A DNA stretch of 7,300 bases from Lentisphaeria bacterium. GTDB lineage: Bacteria; Verrucomicrobiota; Lentisphaeria; Victivallales; GWF2-50-93. Shown one piece after another: positions 1 through 5,693 of the stretch. Under the pieces are notes generated by a model. That model searched no databases and was not told the origin of the DNA. It was given only the letters and a program-made list of their open reading frames with translations. The stretch covers positions 1-7,300 of the forward strand of contig JAGVIF010000506.1 in assembly GCA_020056205.1 (NCBI GenBank). Direction: 5' to 3'. Numbering within the stretch: the first letter of the stretch is position 1; each line of letters starts with the position of its first letter. A program made the position numbers and the translations under genes.

Positions 1-3
1 AAA

Positions 4-555
4 ATGATAAAAGATAAACAGAATTTACATGCCGCATCTTTAATTTTGCTGCTTTCTTTTTCTCTTATACAGGGATGCCTGATAAACTCCGAGCCATACA
101 GACAGAACCGGACTTTCGACCTCGGCAAACCGGCAACCCGCAAAGTGAAAATCTTCGTCCAACGATTTGACAATCCTAACGCCTGCAAGCGCTCATTCAC
201 ATACCGCGCCGGGGAAAATGAAATAATTAGGGACGAATACAATAAATGGGCGGCGCCTCCGGAAAACCTCATAGCATCCTATCTTAAAACAACGTTTCAA
301 AATCCTGACGAATCCGCTCACACCCCGATTTTATCCGGCTCCATTGAACTCTTTGAATTCGACCTGAAGGAAAACAAGGCAGTGTTTTCAACGGCATTCT
401 CTATAAAAACGGGTTCCGAAAAATCTGAATCCCGCTCTTTCATATCCGAAACAAAGTTCGATCATCAAACCCCTGATGAAATGACTAAGGCGATGTCTGA
501 AAATTTGAAAAAATTTGCTGATGAAATAATAACCTATCTCGATAAAGGAGAATAA
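4..555 (+). CDS. Probable lipoprotein resembling PqiC / ABC-type transport auxiliary lipoproteins
   Basis: The 183-residue product begins with a short charged N-region and a hydrophobic stretch (residues 10-22) followed by the lipobox-like IQGC, so Cys25 is the probable lipidated residue and the protein is probably membrane-anchored. Residues 66-98 (tyrosine, a run of charged residues, then a K-W-A-x-P-x-x-x-L pattern) resemble the part of E. coli PqiC/YmbA around its Y-x-x-N-N-x-W-A-x-P-L motif. Known members of that family are lipoproteins that accompany MlaD/MCE-type lipid-transport ABC systems; that role here is inferred. The partner genes, if present, would lie left of the window. The start at 4 gives a sensible signal peptide, and no other in-frame Met occurs before residue 160. 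Only one in-frame codon upstream is visible, so a longer start cannot be excluded. The stop lies 5 nt before the CBS gene. Confidence 0.68.
   Translation: MIKDKQNLHAASLILLLSFSLIQGCLINSEPYRQNRTFDLGKPATRKVKIFVQRFDNPNACKRSFTYRAGENEIIRDEYNKWAAPPENLIASYLKTTFQNPDESAHTPILSGSIELFEFDLKENKAVFSTAFSIKTGSEKSESRSFISETKFDHQTPDEMTKAMSENLKKFADEIITYLDKGE
544..550 (+). promoter_or_regulatory. Ribosome binding site of the CBS-domain gene
   Basis: AAAGGAG lies 10 nt before the ATG at 561, inside the last codons of the lipoprotein gene. It supports that ATG and suggests that both genes are read from one message. Confidence 0.75.
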
Positions 556-560
556 TAAAA

Positions 561-1019
561 ATGAAACTCTGCAAACTTCTCGCCGAACAAAAAGACAAAC
601 ATCTTCACTCAGTGGACAAAAATGCGTCAATTCAGGAGGCGGCTGAAAAAATGTCCGCTGAAAAAACAGAAGTCCTGTTCATCACCGACGAAAAAAAAGA
701 GAAAAACAAATACGCGGGGATAGTTTCACATTCCGACATAATCTCGGCAATCGCGTCAAAAAACAACATATCCCTGCTTAAGGTTTCTGAAATCATGACA
801 TCAAAAATAATCGTTGCCACCGACGACGACAAAGTTGACTGCATAATGAATATTATGATAAAACACAACATAAAACACCTCCCCGTCGTTCATGAAGGAG
901 AAATAACATGCGTGATATCAATGACTGACATAATAAAAGCCCTTTACACGGAAGACGAGGCGCAAATCATGTATTACGGCGACTATATCGGCGGAACTTA
1001 CGGGAGCAAAGTTTTTTAA
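561..1019 (+). CDS. Stand-alone protein with two CBS domains (Bateman module)
   Basis: The 152-residue soluble protein is essentially one CBS pair. CBS1 covers about residues 10-66 and ends in GIVSHSDII. CBS2 covers about 76-130, starts at SEIMT, contains IKHLPVV and ends in CVISMTDII. The S/T-x-x-D signature that in this family contacts the ribose-phosphate of adenine nucleotides is present in both halves (S56-D59 and S120-D123), although the usual Gly before it is Cys117 in CBS2. There is no catalytic domain, signal peptide or membrane segment. The tail (residues 131-152) is rich in Tyr and Gly. Known CBS pairs sense AMP, ATP, SAM or similar ligands and regulate a partner; the partner here is unknown. 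The stop overlaps the mraY start by one base (TAATG), so translational coupling to mraY is likely and a regulatory role in cell-wall synthesis or lipid transport is conceivable. Confidence 0.85.
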   Translation: MKLCKLLAEQKDKHLHSVDKNASIQEAAEKMSAEKTEVLFITDEKKEKNKYAGIVSHSDIISAIASKNNISLLKVSEIMTSKIIVATDDDKVDCIMNIMIKHNIKHLPVVHEGEITCVISMTDIIKALYTEDEAQIMYYGDYIGGTYGSKVF

Positions 1020-2119
1020 TGTTGTACTATCTGACTGAACTTAGCCATTTTTTTGGACCTTTAAGGCTTTTTCAATACGTCACATTCCGGGCGGGAGGGG
1101 CATTTTTCACCGCGGTAGCGCTGTCTTTTATTTTCGGGCCGGCGACAATAAGCCTCTTAAAAAAATTCCAAGCCACCGCCCCTTCGCGCCTCAAGGGGCT
1201 GGCGCCCGATGAATTCATAGCCTCCGAAAAAAATGAAACTCCGAGCATGGGCGGCATTCTTATTTTGTTCGCAATATTTGTCTCAACCCTGTTTTGGGCT
1301 CTCCCTGAAAATAAAATGGTTTGGATTTTTCTCTTCACCCTGATTTCACTCGGACTCGTCGGATTCGCGGATGATTACGCAAAAGTGGCTATGAAAAAAA
1401 GAGATGGAATACCCGGCAAAATAAAATTGGCGCTGCAGATAATTGTCGGAGTCGCCGCAGTTTATTTTCTCTACAAACTCCCGCAAACGGGGAGACTCGT
1501 GAGCGATTTCTATGTCCCATTCTTGAAACACCCTCTGCTTTCGGGATTGCCGCTTATCCCCGCGGTCGCGTTCGGCGCGCTCGTCCTCACAGCCTCCTCA
1601 AACGCGGTGAACCTTACCGACGGCAAGGACGGACTCGCCGTCGGCTGTTCTATATTCTCCTCCCTCGCATATGCGATTTTCGCATACATGTGCGGACATA
1701 AAATATTTGCCGAATATCTCAACATCCCCTTCATTCCCGGCGCCTCCGAGGTGGTCGTCTTTGCCATGGCAATATGCGGCGCGTGCATCGGATTCCTGTG
1801 GTTTAACTGCCATCCGGCCTCAATGTTTATGGGAGACACAGGCAGCCTCGCTCTCGGCGCCTCCATCGGACTTATAGCCGTCCTCGTCAAACAGGAAGTG
1901 AATCTCATCATAATAGGTGGGGTGTTTGTCATTGAAGCGCTCTCCGTGATAATTCAGGTGATTTCTTTCAAACTGACAGGCAAAAGAGTTTTCCTCTGCT
2001 CTCCTCTCCACCATCACTTTGAAAGAAAGGGCTGGACTGAAACACAGATCGTCGTCCGCTTCTGGATACTCGCCGGAATATTCGCCATACTAGGAATAGC
2101 ATCGCTGAAAATAAGATAA
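1019..2119 (+). CDS. mraY: Phospho-N-acetylmuramoyl-pentapeptide transferase (MraY, lipid I synthase)
   Basis: This inner-membrane enzyme transfers phospho-MurNAc-pentapeptide from UDP to undecaprenyl phosphate, giving lipid I. The 366-residue product is collinear with E. coli MraY (360) from the first residues (YVTFRAGGAFFTA, residues 20-32) to the end, which supports this ATG. Family signatures are TPSMGGI (74-80), GFADDYAKV with Asp118/Asp119 (115-123), NAVNLTDGKDGLA with Asp201 and Asp204 (195-207), FMGDTGSLALG with Asp273 (270-280), and the HHH motif at 331-333 before RKGW. The Asp and His residues match those known to bind magnesium and substrate. Much of the protein is hydrophobic, as expected for the ten-helix family. 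One oddity is Lys202, where Leu is usual in TDGLDGLA. A weak GGGAG lies 12 nt upstream of the start, and the gene overlaps the CBS gene by one base, so coupled translation is likely. Confidence 0.97.
   Translation: MLYYLTELSHFFGPLRLFQYVTFRAGGAFFTAVALSFIFGPATISLLKKFQATAPSRLKGLAPDEFIASEKNETPSMGGILILFAIFVSTLFWALPENKMVWIFLFTLISLGLVGFADDYAKVAMKKRDGIPGKIKLALQIIVGVAAVYFLYKLPQTGRLVSDFYVPFLKHPLLSGLPLIPAVAFGALVLTASSNAVNLTDGKDGLAVGCSIFSSLAYAIFAYMCGHKIFAEYLNIPFIPGASEVVVFAMAICGACIGFLWFNCHPASMFMGDTGSLALGASIGLIAVLVKQEVNLIIIGGVFVIEALSVIIQVISFKLTGKRVFLCSPLHHHFERKGWTETQIVVRFWILAGIFAILGIASLKIR
1670..1686 (+). repeat. Looser variant of the TGCGAAATTCGCA palindrome
   Basis: TATGCGA and TCGCATA form a 7-bp inverted repeat around TTT inside mraY. 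The core GCGATTTTCGC differs by one base from the reverse-orientation core GCGAATTTCGC. Membership of the family is tentative because it could be chance in coding DNA. Confidence 0.35.
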
Positions 2120-2137
2120 AAAACATGAGACATCCCA

Positions 2138-3496
2138 ATGGATAATGTTATCATACTCGGACTCGGCGTAAGCGGAAAAGCGGCCCTTGAACTCGCCCTC
2201 TCAAGGGGAATCAGGGTAAAGGCCTTCGATGAGAAAAAAAGCGTCGAACTGTCCGAATATACCTCGCGGAAACAATCTCCTTCCGTCGAAATTCAACTTG
2301 GCGATGAAATAAATTACTCCCATAAAAATTGCTCTCTAATCGTCGCAAGTCCGGGCATACCGGACTCTTCCCCTCTTGCGAAATTCGCAAAATCCTCGGG
2401 ACTGCCGCTCATTTCTGAAATCGAATTCGCGGCGCAAATCTCAAAAAAACCCTTGATCGCCATAACAGGCACCAATGGAAAAACCACTACAACCGAATTG
2501 ACCGCGCATATCTTGAACAGCATCGGATTGCGCGCCTCCGCCTCCGGCAACACAGGATTTTCTCTTTCCGAGGCGGTTCTGAATGAAAATCTATTTGACT
2601 GCCATGTCGTGGAACTCAGTTCTTTTCAGCTTGAAAAAAGCCCGATACTGCAACCTTCAACGGCAACCCTGCTGAATATAAGCTCCGACCACATGGACAG
2701 ATACGCAAGCCTTTCCGATTACGAAACAGCAAAATTTGAGATATTCAGAAACATGAAAACGGAAAATTCCATTATAAACCTGTCTCTCCTCGAAAAATAT
2801 AAAACATATCGCGCCGCGCAAAAAAAACCTCTGATCTTTTCAATCGAAAAAAACGAACTATCCGATATTTTCACCGACAACGGATTCATCCGGATAAGAA
2901 ACGGATCCGAAATCGAAAAATTCACGCAATTCCCATTGAAAAACTTACAAGGAGAACACAACGCCGAAAATGTCATGGCCGCAATCCTGCTCGTAAAAAC
3001 TTTTATCGGACAGGATTTTTTTAAGGACAAAGAAAAAATAATAGCCGCTCTCCAAACCTTTAAACTTGGCAGACATCGCATGGAGATTGTAGCCGAACAA
3101 GACGGAATCACTTATGTCAATGATTCCAAGGCCACCAATCCGGACTCGACTATCGCGGCAATCAATGTCTTCGAAAAAGGAAAAAATATTTTGATAATAC
3201 TCGGCGGACTTGACAAAGAAATGGGCTTTAAACCGCTTTTGGAGAAAAAAAAATCAATCAAAAAGGCATATTTGATAGGATCTTGTAAAGAAAAATTGAA
3301 TAATCTCTTGAAAAATCATATTGATTGTGCTCTATTTAGAGATTTTGAAGATGCCGTGAACGCCGCGTGCGATGAGGCAAGGCCGGGAGATGCGCTCCTC
3401 TTGTCTCCTTCGTGCGCGAGCATGGACATGTTCAAAAATTATCAGGAACGCGGAAATAAATTTATTGATTTAATAAAAAGGAGGCTTTCAAAGTGA
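2138..3496 (+). CDS. murD: UDP-N-acetylmuramoyl-L-alanine--D-glutamate ligase (MurD)
   Basis: This cytoplasmic ATP-dependent ligase adds D-Glu to UDP-MurNAc-L-Ala. At 452 residues it is close to E. coli MurD (438). The N-terminal UDP-binding domain starts with the glycine-rich VIILGLGVSGKAA (4-16) and has SPGIP (71-75). The central ATPase domain has the P-loop GTNGKTTTTE (111-120), ELSSFQLE (159-166), HMDRY (185-189) and Lys199 in the position of the carbamylated lysine; HNAENVMAA follows at 274-282. The C-terminal ligase domain has GRHRME (311-316), NDSKATNPDST (328-338), GGLDK (356-360) and SPSCASMDMF with a following NYQERG (423-440). The ATG at 2138 puts the nucleotide-binding loop right at the N-terminus as usual. 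It lies 18 nt after mraY and has no clear Shine-Dalgarno sequence, so coupling to mraY is possible. Confidence 0.97.
   Translation: MDNVIILGLGVSGKAALELALSRGIRVKAFDEKKSVELSEYTSRKQSPSVEIQLGDEINYSHKNCSLIVASPGIPDSSPLAKFAKSSGLPLISEIEFAAQISKKPLIAITGTNGKTTTTELTAHILNSIGLRASASGNTGFSLSEAVLNENLFDCHVVELSSFQLEKSPILQPSTATLLNISSDHMDRYASLSDYETAKFEIFRNMKTENSIINLSLLEKYKTYRAAQKKPLIFSIEKNELSDIFTDNGFIRIRNGSEIEKFTQFPLKNLQGEHNAENVMAAILLVKTFIGQDFFKDKEKIIAALQTFKLGRHRMEIVAEQDGITYVNDSKATNPDSTIAAINVFEKGKNILIILGGLDKEMGFKPLLEKKKSIKKAYLIGSCKEKLNNLLKNHIDCALFRDFEDAVNAACDEARPGDALLLSPSCASMDMFKNYQERGNKFIDLIKRRLSK
2376..2390 (+). repeat. Exact copy 1 of the TGCGAAATTCGCA palindrome
   Basis: TTGCGAA and TTCGCAA are perfect 7-bp arms around a single A. 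The copy lies inside murD and is read as Leu-Ala-Lys-Phe-Ala (codon phase GCG AAA TTC GCA). It shares 15 identical bases (TGCGAAATTCGCAAA) with the copies at 6239 and 6609 but is read in a different codon phase. Confidence 0.7.
3478..3484 (+). promoter_or_regulatory. Strong ribosome binding site that fixes the GTG start of the LysM gene
   Basis: AAGGAGG lies inside the last codons of murD, 8 nt before the GTG at 3493. It is the best Shine-Dalgarno match in the window. It supports the GTG start, which overlaps the murD stop as GTGA. Confidence 0.85.
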
Positions 3497-4434
3497 AGTC
3501 ATCAAAAGAAAACATCACGGCATGGAAAAGTGTCCTTGCCGGAGCAGGCATCGGCACACTGGCGATATGCGCAGGGTGCAGCAGCGACAAAGTTCTAACA
3601 GACAGACCCTTCATCCCGGCGCCGTCGGATCAGATTGGCGCGACAACTATGGCGCTTCCTCCGCTCGATCTAACCATCATCGCCCCGCCGCCTTTCCCTG
3701 AATACAAAGCGGAATCTCTTTCATACACGGTAAAAAGAGGCGATTCCTTCTGGAAAATAGCAAGGATCTACGGTGTCAGCATGCAGGAACTCGCCGCCGC
3801 TAATGATATGGATATTAAGAGAACCTTGAAAGTTGGCGAGACGCTTAAAGTCCCCGCCGGAGGAGCGCTTATCCCTGAGGATAAATTGCCTCCGCTGCCG
3901 GGCAAAAAATCTTCATCAAAGACTTCTTCAGCGGGCAAAACCGTATCTTCAGAACCTCTCCCGCGCGACGGAGTCTATTCAGTCAAAAACGGAGATTCTT
4001 TGTGGAAGATAGCAAAAAAATTCAACGTGCCGGTCACTTCAATAGCCAATGCCAACGGAATTGATTCCAAGTCGGCTCTCCAGGTCGGACAAAAACTCAA
4101 GATTCCGTCGGGCGAAGTTTCAACCATCGCATCTACGCCCGCCGAAGCATCGGAAACAAAAACAACGTTCGAAGAGATAATTACAACGGCTCCAACTATG
4201 GAAACCGAAACCGATATTCTCTCCGAATTAGACGTAAAAGCGGCTGAAAAGACGACGGCGTCTTTCAGTGATCCCTCAGGCTTCTCGCATGACGTTAAAG
4301 ATGGCGAAACTTGGGACTATGTGGCAAATTTCTATGGCATTAAAGTTGAAGCCCTTAAGAAGGCTAATCCGTCGGCAAACACCAGTGGACAACCGGCAGC
4401 CGGAACTAAGTTGAATATCCCGGCAGATCTCTAA
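3493..4434 (+). CDS. Triple-LysM peptidoglycan-binding protein, probable lipoprotein
   Basis: The 313-residue product has an N-terminal hydrophobic segment (about 13-27) ending in C-A-G-C, so Cys29 is a probable lipidation site, although Cys at -3 is not the canonical Leu. A proline-rich stretch (55-69) follows, then three LysM modules at about 78-121, 162-205 and 266-310. The first two are close to consensus (YTVKRGDSFWKIA and YSVKNGDSLWKIA); the third is divergent (HDVKDGETWDYVA). Ser/Thr/Glu-rich linkers separate them. No peptidase, amidase or transglycosylase domain is visible, so it probably binds glycan strands as a scaffold or partner and has no evident enzyme activity. It starts at GTG overlapping the murD stop and has a strong Shine-Dalgarno sequence. 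The position after mraY-murD matches that of the LysM gene called nlpD in Chlamydia. A terminator follows. Confidence 0.92.
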   Translation: MKSSKENITAWKSVLAGAGIGTLAICAGCSSDKVLTDRPFIPAPSDQIGATTMALPPLDLTIIAPPPFPEYKAESLSYTVKRGDSFWKIARIYGVSMQELAAANDMDIKRTLKVGETLKVPAGGALIPEDKLPPLPGKKSSSKTSSAGKTVSSEPLPRDGVYSVKNGDSLWKIAKKFNVPVTSIANANGIDSKSALQVGQKLKIPSGEVSTIASTPAEASETKTTFEEIITTAPTMETETDILSELDVKAAEKTTASFSDPSGFSHDVKDGETWDYVANFYGIKVEALKKANPSANTSGQPAAGTKLNIPADL

Positions 4435-4483
4435 CTTGGATTATTCACGAAGCGCACAGCGCGGAAAAATGGTAGAATATATG

Positions 4484-4521
4484 AGCGCTTTCGGTGAAAT
4501 GCCGAAAGCGCTTTTCTCTTT
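4484..4521 (+). terminator. Intrinsic terminator after the LysM gene
   Basis: AGCGCTTTCGG (4484-4494) pairs perfectly with CCGAAAGCGCT (4502-4512) around a 7-nt loop, and the stem runs into TTTTCTCTTT. This 11-bp stem with a U-rich tail starts 50 nt after the LysM stop. The reverse strand lacks a T-tract, so it should act only on + strand transcripts. It marks the end of the mraY-murD-LysM transcript and implies that the reductase downstream has its own promoter, which I cannot identify. Confidence 0.9.
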
Positions 4522-4535
4522 AACTAACATGCTTT

Positions 4536-4550
4536 TTGCGATTTTCGCAA
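4536..4550. repeat. Intergenic variant of the TGCGAAATTCGCA palindrome
   Basis: TTGCGATTTTCGCAA differs by one base from the reverse complement of the 15-bp repeat in murD. It has 6-bp arms (TTGCGA/TCGCAA) around TTT. It is the only copy outside a gene, lying between the terminator and the reductase start, so it could double as an operator or structured leader; nothing else supports that. Confidence 0.5.
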
Positions 4551-4560
4551 TTGGCGCCGC

Positions 4561-5682
4561 GTGAAAATGATATACAACGAATACGGAAAAAGCGGAATAA
4601 AAATATCGGCGATTTCATGCGGCGGAATGCGTTTTGAAAAGACGGAGGACACGGACGCGGCCGCGGAACTCGTCAAAAAAATCCATTCAAACGGCATAAA
4701 CTACTTCGATACCGCGCCGGGATACACAAATTCCGAACAAATATTCGGAAAGGCTCTCCCCGAAATAATCCGGAAATCAGGCCGGGAATCTTTTTATATT
4801 TCAACAAAAACATCGGCGGAAACGCCCTCTGCGGCAAAAAAAGACCTCGAAACTTCCCTCTCCCGGATGAACCTTTCATACATTGACTTCTACCATATGT
4901 GGTGCGTGATGGACATTCAGGACTACGAAACCAGAAAAAAAAATGGAGTCCTCAAAATATTCGAACAACTTAAAGATGAAGGACTTGTAAAACATATATG
5001 CATCTCGACTCATATGAGCGGAGATGACATAAAAAAAGTAATAGACGATTACGATTTCGAAGGCGTCCTTCTCGGATATTCCGCAATGAATTTCAACTAC
5101 AGGGAAAGGGGGGTTGACGCCGCATCCTCCAAAGGGCTCGGCGTGATAGCAATGAACCCGCTCGGAGGAGGCGTCATCCCGCAGAATCCAAAACTTTTTT
5201 CCTTTCTGAAAACACAGGAAAATGAGGCCGTCGCGGAGGCGGCGATAAGATTTCTTCTGAATGATGACAGAATAACATCATCGCTGATAGGTTTTTCAAA
5301 CGAGGGCCAACTCAATGAGGCGATGTCGGCAATCGCCGGATTCAAAAAAATATCAGAAACCAAAAGGGAGAAAATCAGGAAACAATTGAAAGAAGCCTTC
5401 AACGAATTCTGCACAGCCTGCGGGTACTGCAACTCATGCCCTCAAAATATCCCCATCCCGAAAATGATGGACGCATTCAACTACTACCTCATCGAAAAAG
5501 ACAGTCGTCAGGCGGTCATAAACAGATTCAAATGGCACTGGTGCCTCGCGCCCGATGACGAACTGTTCAGAAAATGCGTCAAATGCGGAAAATGCGAAAA
5601 ACTCTGCACCCAAAAACTCCCGATAATAAAACGATTGGAAATAATCCGTGAAATAATGAGCAACGAACCCGATAAAAAATAA
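4561..5682 (+). CDS. Aldo/keto reductase with C-terminal 4Fe-4S cysteine clusters (COG1453-like)
   Basis: The 373-residue product joins an AKR barrel (about 1-265) to an iron-sulfur tail. The AKR tetrad is visible as Asp50, Tyr55, Lys83 and His112. The tail has C-x2-C-x2-C-x2-C-P (284, 287, 290, 293) and C-x2-C-x2-C-x3-C (339, 342, 345, 349), ferredoxin-like sets expected to hold two 4Fe-4S clusters. Thr follows the last Cys where Pro is common. Proteins of this build are known as predicted oxidoreductases; the substrate is unknown, and NADPH use plus electron transfer through the clusters is inferred. The start is uncertain: GTG at 4561 or ATG at 4567, the latter giving the typical opening MIYNEYGKSGIKIS. 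No Shine-Dalgarno sequence precedes either. The gene follows a terminator, so it begins a new transcription unit, and it ends 11 nt before dus. Confidence 0.92.
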   Translation: MKMIYNEYGKSGIKISAISCGGMRFEKTEDTDAAAELVKKIHSNGINYFDTAPGYTNSEQIFGKALPEIIRKSGRESFYISTKTSAETPSAAKKDLETSLSRMNLSYIDFYHMWCVMDIQDYETRKKNGVLKIFEQLKDEGLVKHICISTHMSGDDIKKVIDDYDFEGVLLGYSAMNFNYRERGVDAASSKGLGVIAMNPLGGGVIPQNPKLFSFLKTQENEAVAEAAIRFLLNDDRITSSLIGFSNEGQLNEAMSAIAGFKKISETKREKIRKQLKEAFNEFCTACGYCNSCPQNIPIPKMMDAFNYYLIEKDSRQAVINRFKWHWCLAPDDELFRKCVKCGKCEKLCTQKLPIIKRLEIIREIMSNEPDKK

Positions 5683-5693
5683 TTTCACCTTTC

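Noticed and set aside
1510..1932. Open frame of 140 codons on the - strand inside mraY
   Set aside because: It lies wholly within a confident mraY and its translation resembles no family; it is a shadow frame.
2125..2145. Six-codon mini-frame (ATG to TAA) overlapping the murD start
   Set aside because: It has no ribosome binding site or attenuator-like structure, and such short frames are expected by chance.
4452..4462. GCGC-ACA-GCGC mini hairpin after the LysM stop
   Set aside because: A 4-bp stem with no T-tract is too small; the strong terminator downstream explains the region.
4473..4478. TAGAAT as a -10 box for the reductase gene
   Set aside because: There is no matching -35 at a usable distance, and its transcript would start at the terminator stem.
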